Shown: in pieces, positions 7,117 to 16,467 of the stretch
How positions within the stretch are numbered: the first letter of the stretch is position 1
Layout: the number at the start of each line of letters is the position of its first letter
NCBI GenBank assembly: GCA_020636325.1
Contig: JACJYC010000008.1
Location: 1 to 64,000, forward strand
From: Lewinellaceae bacterium
Lineage (GTDB): Bacteria; Bacteroidota; Bacteroidia; Chitinophagales; Saprospiraceae
Direction: 5' to 3'
Length of the DNA: 64,000 nt
The notes under the pieces: generated by a model
The model's input: only the letters and a program-made list of their open reading frames with translations
Told to the model about the DNA's origin: nothing
The model's database searches: none
Position numbers and translations under genes: made by a program

Positions 7117-9585
7117 CTATTTTTTCGGTTTGATGGCCGGCAAATTGACCGTCAGTTCCACACCGAACAACCGGCCTGTCGGCGGACAAGCGGTGAATTC
7201 CCGCATTTCCGTATCAAACAGGTTGGTCACGGCGGCCGAGACGGTAAAGATCTTGCTGAGCCGGTATCCCAGATTCAGGTCTACGGTGGTGAACCCGCCC
7301 AAGGGGCCGTAATTGAAGGTATCGGCGCTGCGCGCGTTTTCTACGATGGGCACGCCGCGATAACTCAGCCCGGGGTGGGTCCTGGACGCGATCTGGAAGC
7401 TCGAAAAATAGTCGTAAGCCTGCACCCACCGGGTGAATACGCTGCCGAAGAACTTGTCGCCGCTGTAATTCACACCCAACCCGAATTTGTGATTGGGCGC
7501 ATTCACCAGCAGATCCAGGAAATTGACCACGCCGTTGCCGTCAAAGTCGTTTTCCAGATTGTTCTCGTCAATGCTGTAGCCGAAGTAGGAATAATTGAGG
7601 TACGCGTTGATTTGGGGCGTAAAATAGTAGGTGGCGCCCAGGTCGAAACCGTAGGTGTTGAACTTGCCGAAATTCACGTAGGAAGCGACGAGTCCGTTGT
7701 AGATGGCATATCCGCTCTGGAGGTCCTTCACCGGCGTATTGCCGCGCAGGGTAGCGACGCCCAGTACTTTCAAAGGGCTGAGGAAGTCTTCGGAAATATT
7801 GTAATAAGCATTGGCGTCGATGAAGAATTTATCCTTGACGACCTGGCCGCGGTAACCGGCCTCGATCGTTTGAAGTTTTTCCACTTTCTGCTTTTCGACG
7901 GTCCGGCCGTCGGCCAGGGTAAACCCTTCGGCATTGCCGAGGATGAGCCCGGCGAACAGGTTGCCGTACATATTCAGGATGGTCGGCGCGGCGATGCCCT
8001 TGCCGTAGGTCAGGCGGAAAGTACCGCTGTCGCCGACTTTCAGGATGCCGAATTTGGGAACGAAGTTGAAACCGTAGATCTCGTGGTCGTCGGCGCGCCC
8101 GGCAGCCAGCAGCCGCCAGCCGTTGCCGAATTTATAGGTCAGGTGCGCATACCCGCCCATCTGGCTGACGTTGATGAAACCCATATTATCCAGTAAATAG
8201 GAACCCAGGCTGCCCGCCATGTCCTTCTGGTATTGCGCGCCGATGATCAGCTCGAACGGCCCAAGGTCGGTGTTGTACTGGGCTTCTGCGGCCAGACGCC
8301 GGCTGTCGTCCTGGAAAAGCGCTCCGCTGCCGTAGCTGAAATCGCCGCCCGCAACTGCGGGAGAAAGCCCGGCATCGATCCCGCGATAGTATTGCTTGGT
8401 CCGTTCATCGATCGAATAGGTGCTGTCGGTAGCGCTGGTGGTATAGTTGACCTGCGCAAAGAAATGATCTGAATTGAACCTGAGCTGGTAATAGTTGATC
8501 TGCCAGTCCTTGATCTGGTTGCGGCCCACGTTGGTAGGGGAGAGGAAATTGCTGTTGCTGCGGCCCCAGTTGAGGATGAAATCCCCCTTTTTGAACGGTG
8601 TAAGGTACAAAGCGGCTTCCGTACGAAGGAAATTAATCGAATTATCCAACTGGTATTCGTTGTACCCCTCCTTGACCCCGTTCGGTTTGGGATTGCCCTG
8701 GTCGTCGAAAGCGCCGGCGCGGTCGATGTACACGGAATCGGACCAGGCAAATTCTTCCGCCTTGCTGTATTCGGCCATGACCTTGAAGGCCACTTTGTCG
8801 CTGAGCACCTGCGCGTGCCGGATGCGGGCGCCGAGCGCGCTTTGGTTGCCCGCGTTCAGGGCGATGGTCGTGCCGGCCGACCGCCGCGGATCTTTGGTGA
8901 TAATGTTGACCAACCCGTTGTGCGCGTTGGGGCCGTACAGGGTGGCGTTAGGGCCGAGGATGACTTCAATGCGCTCAATGTCGTCCTTGACGGATGTGTT
9001 GAGGGGGCCGAACGGCAATCCGGTGGCGATCAGGGTGGACAGGCGGCCGTCCGTGACCTGCAGGTTCTTGGAGTTGAAATTGGAGTTGTAACCCCGGATG
9101 TTGATGCCTGGGCCGGCGACCCCTGCCCGGAAGTATTCAACGCCTTTCTGCCGGGCCAGGAGTTCTGCCGGACTGCCGGCGTATTCCTGGATCTCGCGGG
9201 CGAAGATGGTCTCGATGGTCGCCGGGCTTTCCGTGAGCTTCTCCGGTTTTTTGGAGCCCGAAACCACGATCTCATCGAGGGTGGTGCCGGGTTGGAGTTC
9301 AAAATCGACGCTCAATTGTCCGCCGTCCGTTACGGTAACCGATTTTTGCAGGTCGGCATACCCCGTATAGGTGGCAATCAGCGTATAGGCGCCCGGTGTG
9401 ATCCGGATATCGTAGCGCCCGTCCGCATCGGTGGAGGAGCCTGCGCCGGCTTCTTTGAAATACACGTTGGCGCCGACCAGCGGTTCGCCCTTTTCATCGG
9501 TTATCTGACCGGTTATCCGGCCGTTTTGCGCCGGGAGGGTGAGCCCCAGACAGAGTAAGGTCAATAGAATGGCAAATTGTTTCAT
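7117..9585 (-). CDS. TonB-dependent outer-membrane receptor
   Basis: The 822-residue product has a signal peptide (about 1-19), a carboxypeptidase-regulatory-like beta-sandwich (about 22-105, GRITGQITDEKGEPLVGANV), a linker, a plug domain (about 110-235 with GINIRGYNS and RIEVILGPNATLYGPNA), and a C-terminal 22-strand-type barrel. It imports a ligand too large for porins, using TonB and the proton motive force. No SusD-like partner is adjacent, so it is not a classical glycan SusCD pair. It heads the apparent operon receptor, symporter, KASIII-like, acyl-CoA ligase, with 2-base and 0-base junctions to the next two genes. Confidence 0.95.
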   Translation of the reverse strand: MKQFAILLTLLCLGLTLPAQNGRITGQITDEKGEPLVGANVYFKEAGAGSSTDADGRYDIRITPGAYTLIATYTGYADLQKSVTVTDGGQLSVDFELQPGTTLDEIVVSGSKKPEKLTESPATIETIFAREIQEYAGSPAELLARQKGVEYFRAGVAGPGINIRGYNSNFNSKNLQVTDGRLSTLIATGLPFGPLNTSVKDDIERIEVILGPNATLYGPNAHNGLVNIITKDPRRSAGTTIALNAGNQSALGARIRHAQVLSDKVAFKVMAEYSKAEEFAWSDSVYIDRAGAFDDQGNPKPNGVKEGYNEYQLDNSINFLRTEAALYLTPFKKGDFILNWGRSNSNFLSPTNVGRNQIKDWQINYYQLRFNSDHFFAQVNYTTSATDSTYSIDERTKQYYRGIDAGLSPAVAGGDFSYGSGALFQDDSRRLAAEAQYNTDLGPFELIIGAQYQKDMAGSLGSYLLDNMGFINVSQMGGYAHLTYKFGNGWRLLAAGRADDHEIYGFNFVPKFGILKVGDSGTFRLTYGKGIAAPTILNMYGNLFAGLILGNAEGFTLADGRTVEKQKVEKLQTIEAGYRGQVVKDKFFIDANAYYNISEDFLSPLKVLGVATLRGNTPVKDLQSGYAIYNGLVASYVNFGKFNTYGFDLGATYYFTPQINAYLNYSYFGYSIDENNLENDFDGNGVVNFLDLLVNAPNHKFGLGVNYSGDKFFGSVFTRWVQAYDYFSSFQIASRTHPGLSYRGVPIVENARSADTFNYGPLGGFTTVDLNLGYRLSKIFTVSAAVTNLFDTEMREFTACPPTGRLFGVELTVNLPAIKPKK

Positions 9586-9762
9586 AAACGCTAGGTTGTA
9601 TTTGATAAGGTATAAAGTATGGCTGGAAATAAAATTGTCAAAATCTTATTTCAGGCATTTTGGTGAATCCATTGGAAAATTTCAAAACAAGATAAGGCGG
9701 GCTTGCCGCACCGGGTGAGCGGATTCTAAAAAAATAGGGATTGACTCAAAGAAGGAAATCGG

Positions 9763-9809
9763 AAAACCTGCAATACAAAATATTGTTTTTCAGTATTTTA
9801 CATTGCAGG
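9763..9809 (-). terminator. Hairpin terminator after the alpha/beta hydrolase gene
   Basis: CCTGCAAT at 9767-9774 pairs with ATTGCAGG at 9802-9809, with further A/T pairing inside. On the minus strand the stem is followed by GTTTTCC. It lies 46 bases past the hydrolase stop. Roughly 180 bases to the receptor start follow, with no obvious promoter match. Confidence 0.5.
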
Positions 9810-9854
9810 TTTAGGTAGGTTGACTGAAATTTAAAAGAAAAGCGGAGATGGAGA

Positions 9855-10808
9855 TTATTGTACAAATTCCGCTACCAGCTTATTGACGGCATCCGCCCGG
9901 TCCCACTGAACGAAGTGCCCGCCGCCGGTAAGGATCTCCAGCCGGCTGCCCGCGATTTTTTCCTGGCCGCTCTTGGCAACCGCCTCCGTCGTCAGGGAAG
10001 GATGCAGGTATTTGTTGGGAATCAGAAAGTCGTTGGCCCCGAACAGGATCAGGGTAGGGACCTTGATCTCGGACAACCGGTCGAAAACGGGTTCTTTCAG
10101 CATGCCGTTTACGCATTGAGGGATCATTGCGGCGTATTGGTCGAAAGCGAAGCTGTTTTGTTTCAGTTTCAGCCGGTCCAGGTACATGAACTCCGCGTCC
10201 TCCGGGAGCTTGTTCTGGGCGAAATTCAGGTTGAAATTGTTCTTTATCTGGTCCAGCGTAGCGGATTTGATGAGCGCAGGCGTATAGACCTGTTCCAGCC
10301 ACAGTTTTTCCTGGTGGGAAAAGGTCTCAAAACCGGCAGGCGCAATGAGGATCAGCTTATCGGCTAGCCTGGGCTGGTCGAGGACCATTGTCATGGCGAT
10401 CTGCCCGCCCATGGAATGCCCGACAAGCGTGATGTTCTTCAGCTTCATTTTCCGGATGAACCGCTTGAGGGTTTCCGAAAAATAGGTCATGGAATACGGA
10501 TAGGCGCCCTTGCTGGAATACCCGTATCCCGGCAGGTCGACGGCGATGCACCGGTAATGCCGGCTCCAGCTTTCGATATTCTTCTTCCAGGCGGGCGAAT
10601 AACTCCCCAAGCCGTGGATCAGCAGCAGGGTCTTTTCTCCTTGTCCGACTTCCATATAGGCCATTTCCGTTTCATTGTCCAATTGGATCTTCTGAATGGG
10701 ATACGGGTAGTCGTAGGATACCGTCGGCGTGCCGCTTACTATTTCCGGTTGGCCTTGCATGGAAAGTGTACCTGTGAACAAAGCAAAGAGCAGTGCGGAT
10801 TTTTTCAT
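9855..10808 (-). CDS. Secreted alpha/beta hydrolase
   Basis: The 317-residue product starts with a signal peptide (MKKSALLFALFTGTLSMQGQ). Features are the oxyanion loop HGLGS (65-69), the nucleophile elbow GHSMGGQ (S132), an acid in GANDFLIP and a histidine in GGGHFVQW, completing the Ser-Asp-His triad. It probably hydrolyses an ester or related bond in the periplasm. I used the second Met (10808) because it begins the signal peptide; ATG 10826 is also possible. It lies upstream of the TonB receptor, separated by a terminator-like hairpin, and may supply or process the same substrate. Confidence 0.88.
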   Translation of the reverse strand: MKKSALLFALFTGTLSMQGQPEIVSGTPTVSYDYPYPIQKIQLDNETEMAYMEVGQGEKTLLLIHGLGSYSPAWKKNIESWSRHYRCIAVDLPGYGYSSKGAYPYSMTYFSETLKRFIRKMKLKNITLVGHSMGGQIAMTMVLDQPRLADKLILIAPAGFETFSHQEKLWLEQVYTPALIKSATLDQIKNNFNLNFAQNKLPEDAEFMYLDRLKLKQNSFAFDQYAAMIPQCVNGMLKEPVFDRLSEIKVPTLILFGANDFLIPNKYLHPSLTTEAVAKSGQEKIAGSRLEILTGGGHFVQWDRADAVNKLVAEFVQ

Positions 10809-10879
10809 GTTCAAACACATTTTCATTGGTTAATCAAGGGGCGTCCCTCCTTCTTTAGACGGACGATTGCACGTTTGGT

Positions 10880-10985
10880 ATCGGTAGAGACGCAAGATTT
10901 TGCGTCTCTACCGGAACAAATTTTGCGTCTCTACCGGAACAAGATTTTGCGTCTCTACCGGAACAAATTTTGCGTCTCTACCGGA
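10880..10985. repeat. Array of TTTTGCGTCTCTACCGG units
   Basis: One inverted unit (GGTAGAGACGCAAGA at about 10881) faces four direct copies of TTTTGCGTCTCTACCGG spaced 20-21 bases apart and joined by AACAA(G)A. The first pair forms a perfect palindrome. The array ends against the stop codon of the thiolase gene. Similar GTAGAGACGC palindromes are common intergenic repeats in Bacteroidota and cyanobacteria (from memory). Confidence 0.9.
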
Positions 10986-12164
10986 TCACACGCGTTCAAT
11001 CACGATTGCCGACGCCCCGCCGCCGCCGTTGCAGATGGCCGCCAGGCCGATCCCGCCGTTTTCCTGTTGGAGCACATTGGTCAGCGTGGTCACGATCCGC
11101 GCCCCGGAAGCGCCCAGCGGGTGACCCAGGGCAACCGCGCCGCCGAATACGTTCACCTTGTCGGCGTCGAGGCCCATCAATTGATTATAGGCCAGCGCGA
11201 CCACGGAAAAAGCTTCGTTGACCTCGAAATAATCCACGTCGGACAGGCTGATGCCCGCCGCTTTGAGGGCTTTTGGCGTAGCCAGGGTCGGGGCGGTGGT
11301 GAACCATTCGGGGTCCTGGGCCGCATCGGCGAATCCGCGGATCCTGGCCAGCGGCTTGAGCCCCAGTTCTTCCATTTTTTCCCTGGACACGAGCACCAGC
11401 GCCGAGGCGCCGTCATTGATCGTGGAAGCATTGGCGGCCGTTACGGTGCCGTCTTTGCTGAAGGCGGGCCGAAGGGAAGGGATCTTGTCGAAAATGACAT
11501 TCTTGAATTCTTCATCTTCCCTGACCAGGACCGGATCGCCTTTCCGCTGCGGTACAGCGACAGGCGCGATCTCGGCTGCAAACTTGCCGCTTTGGGTGGT
11601 GGCTGCCGACCGCTGGTAGCTGCGGATGGCATAGGCATCCTGGTCTTCCCGGCTGATATTGTATTTCTTGGCCGTATTGTCGGCGCATACGCCCATGGCC
11701 TGGTGGTTATAAGCGTCCGTCAGCCCGTCTTTGGCCAGTCCGTCCACCAGTTCTGCGTTGCCGTATTTGTAACCCCACCGCGCATTGGGCAGGTAATACG
11801 GGATGTTGGACATGCTCTCCATGCCGCCGGCTACCACAAGGTCGTTCTGCCCCAGCATGATGCTTTGTGCGCCGAACATGATCGACTTGGCGCCGGATGC
11901 GCAGACCTTGTTGACGGTGGTGCAGGGTACGTTGGAGCCCAATCCGGCGCCGAGTGCGGCCTGCCGGGCCGGCGCCTGCCCCAGGTTGGCGGAACAGACA
12001 TTGCCCATGAATACTTCCTCAACAAACTCCGGGCTGACACCCGCCCGTTCAAGGGCCGCCTTGATGGCTTCACTGCCAAGCTGGGTAGCGGACATCCCGG
12101 ACAATACGCCGCCGAAACTCCCGATCGGGGTGCGGACAGCGGATACGATATAGACTTCTTTCAT
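10986..12164 (-). CDS. Acetyl-CoA C-acetyltransferase (thiolase)
   Basis: The 392-residue enzyme joins two acetyl-CoA to acetoacetyl-CoA or runs the reverse thiolysis. Catalytic residues are C88 (NKVCASGAKS), H348 (GHPLGASG) and C378 (CNGGGGAS). I chose ATG 12164, which gives the usual family length and the standard MKEVYIVSAVRTPIG start; the longer frame to 12221 adds 19 unrelated residues and would run up to the promoter. It is divergent from fabG, with a short shared regulatory region. Biosynthetic versus beta-oxidation role cannot be decided from sequence alone. Confidence 0.95.
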   Translation of the reverse strand: MKEVYIVSAVRTPIGSFGGVLSGMSATQLGSEAIKAALERAGVSPEFVEEVFMGNVCSANLGQAPARQAALGAGLGSNVPCTTVNKVCASGAKSIMFGAQSIMLGQNDLVVAGGMESMSNIPYYLPNARWGYKYGNAELVDGLAKDGLTDAYNHQAMGVCADNTAKKYNISREDQDAYAIRSYQRSAATTQSGKFAAEIAPVAVPQRKGDPVLVREDEEFKNVIFDKIPSLRPAFSKDGTVTAANASTINDGASALVLVSREKMEELGLKPLARIRGFADAAQDPEWFTTAPTLATPKALKAAGISLSDVDYFEVNEAFSVVALAYNQLMGLDADKVNVFGGAVALGHPLGASGARIVTTLTNVLQQENGGIGLAAICNGGGGASAIVIERV

Positions 12165-12218
12165 TTTTTTGGTTTTGATGGATAGAGCGGCAGCGGTCAG
12201 GCTCGCGAAACCGCGCTT

Positions 12219-12226
12219 CAAAAATA
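12219..12226 (-). promoter_or_regulatory. -7 box for the thiolase gene
   Basis: On the minus strand the sequence reads TATTTTTG, matching TAnnTTTG, 55 bases before the thiolase ATG. No convincing -33 TTTG at the standard distance. Confidence 0.35.
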
Positions 12227-12248
12227 CAACAAATTAGCCCGGAAAGTT

Positions 12249-12256
12249 TATCTTTG
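12249..12256 (+). promoter_or_regulatory. -7 box facing fabG
   Basis: TATCTTTG followed by C matches the Bacteroidota consensus. It would give a leader of about 160 bases before the fabG ATG at 12423. The spacer is A/T-rich and includes the imperfect palindrome region around 12270-12330. Confidence 0.4.
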
Positions 12257-12422
12257 CAAAAGTCAAGGTATAATTATTTTAAATTCAAAATATTGATTTT
12301 CAAATAATTATTGTGTTTAAAATTATTAATTCGCTTTTAAGTCAACCTTATCTGATTTTGGACGGCAATGGCGCGGCGGATTGGCGTGGCTACCTTTATT
12401 TCAACCAATTGAACCTATTGCC

Positions 12423-13163
12423 ATGCGATTAAAAGACAAAATAGCCGTCATCACCGGCGGCGCGCGCGGGATCGGCCTGGCCGCTACCCGTAAATTCCTG
12501 GAAGAAGGGGCCGTCGTCGCCATTTGGGACATCGACCCGGAAAAAGGCGCTGCCGCAGTCCATGATTTTGAACAAGATGGCTGCCGGGTGGGCTTCTGGA
12601 AAGTGGATGTAGCCGACCAGGAATCCGCCGAACAGGCCGCCCGATCGGTTGTGGAGCGATTCGGCCGGATCGACATCCTGCTGAACAACGCAGGCATTAC
12701 CCGGGATGCCGCGTTCAAGAATATGACCGGTCAGGATTGGCAAAGGGTGATCGACGTGAACCTCAGCGGCGTGTTTCACTGTACAAAGGCGGTTTATCCC
12801 TTTATGGCCGAACAAGGGTATGGCCGGATCATTAACGCTTCGTCGGTAGTGGGGCTTCACGGCAATTTCGGACAGACCAACTACGCTGCCACCAAGGCGG
12901 GCGTGATCGGCATGACCAAGGTCTGGGCCCGCGAATTCGGCCGCAAAGGCATAACCGTAAACGCAGTGGCGCCCGGTTTCATTCAAACGGAAATGATGGA
13001 TACCATCCCCGAAAAGGTCCTCGACGGATTCCGGCAGAAAACGCCGCTGGGCCGTTTGGGCCGGCCGGCTGAAGTGGCCGCACTGTACAGTTTCCTGGCT
13101 TCGGATGAAGCGGCTTTCATCACCGGAACGACCGTCAGCATTGACGGCGGGGTTGCGATCTGA
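12423..13163 (+). CDS. fabG: 3-oxoacyl-ACP reductase (short-chain dehydrogenase)
   Basis: The 246-residue Rossmann protein has TGGARGIG at 11-18 (cofactor loop), NNAG at 88-91, and the Ser-Tyr-Lys triad S140, Y154, K158 (YAATK). It reduces 3-oxoacyl thioesters with NAD(P)H. I used ATG 12423 (MRLKDKIAVITGG), giving the normal length; the upstream Met at 12381 adds 14 non-family residues. Next to thiolase, it could form an acetoacetyl-CoA reduction pair, as in 3-hydroxybutyrate polymer synthesis, but no polymerase gene is seen here. Confidence 0.9.
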   Translation: MRLKDKIAVITGGARGIGLAATRKFLEEGAVVAIWDIDPEKGAAAVHDFEQDGCRVGFWKVDVADQESAEQAARSVVERFGRIDILLNNAGITRDAAFKNMTGQDWQRVIDVNLSGVFHCTKAVYPFMAEQGYGRIINASSVVGLHGNFGQTNYAATKAGVIGMTKVWAREFGRKGITVNAVAPGFIQTEMMDTIPEKVLDGFRQKTPLGRLGRPAEVAALYSFLASDEAAFITGTTVSIDGGVAI

Positions 13164-13174
13164 AAATTTCCAGT

Positions 13175-14620
13175 ATGCGGAACAAGCTCCAAAAATTCAC
13201 GGCATTTGCCGATACCCTGCTTCCGCATGAAACGGAATACCTCCTGTCCGTCCAACGGTTTGACGACGATGAGCGCCTGGCCATCCTGCGATTGATCGAC
13301 TACAATTGCAGGAATATTTACCAATTCACGCCCTATGGTGAAGAGATCGATAAGCGAAAGTATTCCCACCTGAAAAACTGGATCACCGAACAGCTCCGCA
13401 GCATCGACGTGGATGTCCATTTTGAATGGATCATGGAAACGGAACGCAGGATCATGACCGATGTGATCCTCCCGGAAGAAGAAAAAGGACTCCTGAAATC
13501 CATCCGCAACTACCGGCATCCCATTTTCTTTTTTACCCAGTTTTACGAACTGGCCCAGAATTACCGGCACTTCCTCCTCATCCGGCTTCGTTATGCCGAC
13601 CACGCCCTGGTGGATGCCTTTTTGAATAACTATCGAACGGATTACCTGCGGTCGAAAGAGATCAATGACAAGATCAACCTGGCCACAATCGACATCGTCG
13701 AACAATACCAGAGCAACCTCAAGGAAAGCATCCAATGGGAGGAATGGCTGAAAGAGGTCTACTACGACGAACAACTCGACGGCCTCAACCGCTACCTCGC
13801 GCTGGTGCGCCTGACCTTCATCGGGCTGAATTACCGGAAACTGGACAGCCTGGTCAGCAAATTCGAATACCAGGACGAGCTCTTCAAAAAAGGCGCGTAT
13901 TATTCCAAACGGATCCTGCTCAATTACTACAGCAACCGCCTGCTCCTGCATTCCAAGTTCAAGGAATTTGACAAAGCCGCCTATTACGGCCGGCTCTCCG
14001 TGCGCGTCAAAAACCACGATTACCTCTTTTATGTCACCAACCTCTGCGCCGTTCTCCTGCGGCAGGGTAAAGCAGTTGAAGCCCTCGCCGTGATGAAATC
14101 AGCTTCCGCAGAAGCCCGGACCACCCAGAACCTGCATTCCAAAGTGGGGTACGTGGCTTTCTACATTGAATGCATGAACCAGAACGGCCGTTTCCGGAAT
14201 GCGGAGAATTACGCCCACAGTTTTCTGCAAGCCTACAAAAAAGAGATCTTCGAATACCGCTGGCATATCTTTTTCTCAGCCTACCTGGAAGCGATCCTCC
14301 AACAGCACAAATTCCACAAGATCCTGCAGCTCGTCCACCAGCACCGGTTATTGGATAAGGAAAAACAATACCAGGCTAACGCCAATTACCTGCCGACCAT
14401 CCTTTGGTATTACGCCGCCGCCGAATACCTCGAAGGACTGATCAAGGAAAAGGAACTCAGCCAGATCTTGCTGGAATTCATCGAAAAACTGGACGGCGCC
14501 TCCGGCAAAACCCGCCACGTGGTTGACCTGCTCAAACAGCTCAAACCCCATATCCCCGTCTCCGTAGACAAAACCCAGGACCGAATGGTCGAAAAAGGTT
14601 TGCTGGTCTTTAAATTCTAA
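13175..14620 (+). CDS. Conserved hypothetical all-helical protein
   Basis: I do not recognise the family. The 481-residue soluble protein is rich in Leu, Tyr, Glu and Lys and looks entirely helical, with helix pairs reminiscent of TPR-like solenoids between about 240 and 430 (for example FDKAAYYGRLSVRVKNHDYL and GRFRNAENYAHSFLQA). There is no signal peptide or membrane segment. It begins 11 bases after fabG on the same strand, so is probably co-transcribed. Confidence 0.75.
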   Translation: MRNKLQKFTAFADTLLPHETEYLLSVQRFDDDERLAILRLIDYNCRNIYQFTPYGEEIDKRKYSHLKNWITEQLRSIDVDVHFEWIMETERRIMTDVILPEEEKGLLKSIRNYRHPIFFFTQFYELAQNYRHFLLIRLRYADHALVDAFLNNYRTDYLRSKEINDKINLATIDIVEQYQSNLKESIQWEEWLKEVYYDEQLDGLNRYLALVRLTFIGLNYRKLDSLVSKFEYQDELFKKGAYYSKRILLNYYSNRLLLHSKFKEFDKAAYYGRLSVRVKNHDYLFYVTNLCAVLLRQGKAVEALAVMKSASAEARTTQNLHSKVGYVAFYIECMNQNGRFRNAENYAHSFLQAYKKEIFEYRWHIFFSAYLEAILQQHKFHKILQLVHQHRLLDKEKQYQANANYLPTILWYYAAAEYLEGLIKEKELSQILLEFIEKLDGASGKTRHVVDLLKQLKPHIPVSVDKTQDRMVEKGLLVFKF

Positions 14621-14673
14621 CTCCTCTCACCCCCTCTCACCCTCTCACCCTCTTTTCACCTCTCCCCCTCTTT
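14621..14673. repeat. CTCTCACCCT short repeat between convergent genes
   Basis: Repeats of CTCTCACC(C) and CTCTTTTCACCT fill the space between the stops of the helical unknown and the CotH gene. The same word occurs in mnmE, at 38938-39030 and inside MITE copy B. Confidence 0.85.
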
Positions 14674-16299
14674 TCACCTCACCACCGCAATCCGCCTGCT
14701 CCCGACACGCCCGTCGCCACCCCGCACAGAAACCGTCCATAAACCGTTGGCAAGGCCCTCTGTGGAGATCCGGCAGCGCATTTCCTGTCCGGGCCAGGGC
14801 ATGGAGCGGACTTTCCGGCCCATATTGTCGAATACCTCCACGGAAACGGGCGCGGAACCGGGGCTATTCAGCAGGATTTCTGCGAATGCGCCGGCGGGAT
14901 TGGGATAGATCTGCCAGTCGGCGCCCGGGGCGGGCGTGCTGACCGGTGTGAGTTCGTCAATGGCCTGATCCAGCCACGCCAGCCGGGCGGTTGTCCAGTT
15001 CTTCAGGTATTGGACCTCCGCAGGGTAATTGTTACCGACAAAGTTATTCGGCCACACCCATTCTGAAAGGATGTCCCAACGCTGGAAGTTGCGGAATTGG
15101 GATTCCCCGAGCATGGTCGTCAGGGAGTCGATCTTTTGCATGATCGCGACATTGGAGAATTGGCCCTGGCGAATGGACAACCACCGGTTCCGGAGCGCCA
15201 GCCGGAAAGCCGGATCGGTCAGCATCCTTTCCCACCAGAAATTGATCACCCAGAAATCATCCGGACAATATTCGTTGAAGTCGTAGGCCCACCCCGAAGT
15301 GACGCCGCCTTCGCAGTAGTCGGCATTGCCGAATCCGAGGTTGAAGTCCCAGACCGGTCCCATTTTCCAGCGCGGATTTTTGCTGTCCTTATCCTTGTAG
15401 AAAAAAGTGCTCAGGCGATACCCGTCGACATTTTTGGTAATCTCATTGATGATCAGGAAATCGACAAATGTTTGCAGGTCTATGTATTTTTTATAGCCGT
15501 GTTGCGGGTCGAGGTAGTCTTCGCCGTGGAGCGCGTCCTCAAAATCGTTGATGCTGCCCTGGACGTAGGCCCGCTGCTGGTTGGTAATATCTTCCGGATC
15601 GGGGTATTCGTACAGGAACCAGATCTCCTGCATGTTCGGCGTATTGGCGGGGTAATTCGAAACAAAGAACAGCGGGAACCCGGGAGGGTCGCCGGTGGTT
15701 TTATCCAGTTTAAGGATGTAGCCGCCCGTCAGGTCGTCGCCTTCATTCTCATCCGGGTCGAGTTTGTTGATGTCTATCCGGTTTTTGTCGCGTTTGATCT
15801 TTTCGGTAAAGAGGTAAACGCCCTGGTATTCGTCGTTGATGACGAGTTCCACCATTTTGACGCGGGGTGCATATTCCATGATCTCTCCGGCCAGTATATA
15901 CGCCAGGGCGTTCCGGATCAGGGATTTATCGCTGTACGGGCCGTGCAGCACCCAGTCGCTTTCTTCGGGTAAGCCCAGCAGGGCAACGTCAAGGTCCTCG
16001 CCGGCGGCGTCCCTGGTTTCCAGGCCGTAACCCTTTTTGGGAAAGCTCTGGGAGCTCGACCCCCTGATCTCGATGCCGATGAAGCCGTCATAGCCGTTGT
16101 GCGGATCGGTCAGGTGGTTCCGTTGCCCCGGACCGTTATCGATAACGCCGAGCTCGGCCTTGATCTTGGGTTCGTCCACTATCGTACCGCCGAGGGTATT
16201 GACAACCATGATCGGCAGGTTGGAATCGGTGAAGGTGACCTGGCTCCGGATGGGCGCGCAGCAAATGATGAGCGATGAGAAAAGTAGAAATTTTTTCAT
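14674..16299 (-). CDS. Secreted CotH-type protein kinase with T9SS sorting domain
   Basis: The 541-residue protein has a signal peptide (MKKFLLFSSLIICCAPIRSQ), a CotH kinase-like domain (about 30-450, with RGSSSQSFPKKGYGLET, YSDKSLIRNALAY, YQGVYLFTEKIKRDKNRIDI and WDFNLGFGNADYCEG), and a C-terminal type A T9SS sorting domain (about 465-541, WQIYPNPAG...NGLWTVSVRG). CotH proteins are atypical kinases that phosphorylate secreted proteins; Bacteroidota versions are exported. I chose ATG 16299 because it starts the signal peptide and lies just downstream of a -7 box at 16320-16327; the longer frame to 16338 would begin upstream of that promoter. PorX, a T9SS regulator, is encoded at 43.1 kb. Confidence 0.9.
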   Translation of the reverse strand: MKKFLLFSSLIICCAPIRSQVTFTDSNLPIMVVNTLGGTIVDEPKIKAELGVIDNGPGQRNHLTDPHNGYDGFIGIEIRGSSSQSFPKKGYGLETRDAAGEDLDVALLGLPEESDWVLHGPYSDKSLIRNALAYILAGEIMEYAPRVKMVELVINDEYQGVYLFTEKIKRDKNRIDINKLDPDENEGDDLTGGYILKLDKTTGDPPGFPLFFVSNYPANTPNMQEIWFLYEYPDPEDITNQQRAYVQGSINDFEDALHGEDYLDPQHGYKKYIDLQTFVDFLIINEITKNVDGYRLSTFFYKDKDSKNPRWKMGPVWDFNLGFGNADYCEGGVTSGWAYDFNEYCPDDFWVINFWWERMLTDPAFRLALRNRWLSIRQGQFSNVAIMQKIDSLTTMLGESQFRNFQRWDILSEWVWPNNFVGNNYPAEVQYLKNWTTARLAWLDQAIDELTPVSTPAPGADWQIYPNPAGAFAEILLNSPGSAPVSVEVFDNMGRKVRSMPWPGQEMRCRISTEGLANGLWTVSVRGGDGRVGSRRIAVVR

Positions 16300-16319
16300 A
16301 AATTGGATGGTTCTGTTGC

Positions 16320-16327
16320 CAAAAATA
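16320..16327 (-). promoter_or_regulatory. -7 box for the CotH gene
   Basis: The minus strand reads TATTTTTG (TAnnTTTG), 21 bases before ATG 16299. This supports the shorter start. Confidence 0.4.
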
Positions 16328-16467
16328 GAAAGATTCATTCCGGATTATAAAAAAATTGAAGCCGGTAAGGAGATTTTGTCGCCCAACCGGATAAAATTCA
16401 TCCCGAATGAGATTTTTTTTGTATTTTAATCGAAATGTCAGCGTTATAGAATTTAAAAGCTCTTGAA

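Noticed and set aside
7115..7189. Longer N-terminus for the sodium:solute symporter
   Set aside because: It would overlap the TonB receptor gene and adds non-membrane residues before the first helix.
10416..12185. 589-codon plus-strand frame antisense to the hydrolase and thiolase
   Set aside because: The opposite strand encodes two proteins with intact catalytic motifs.
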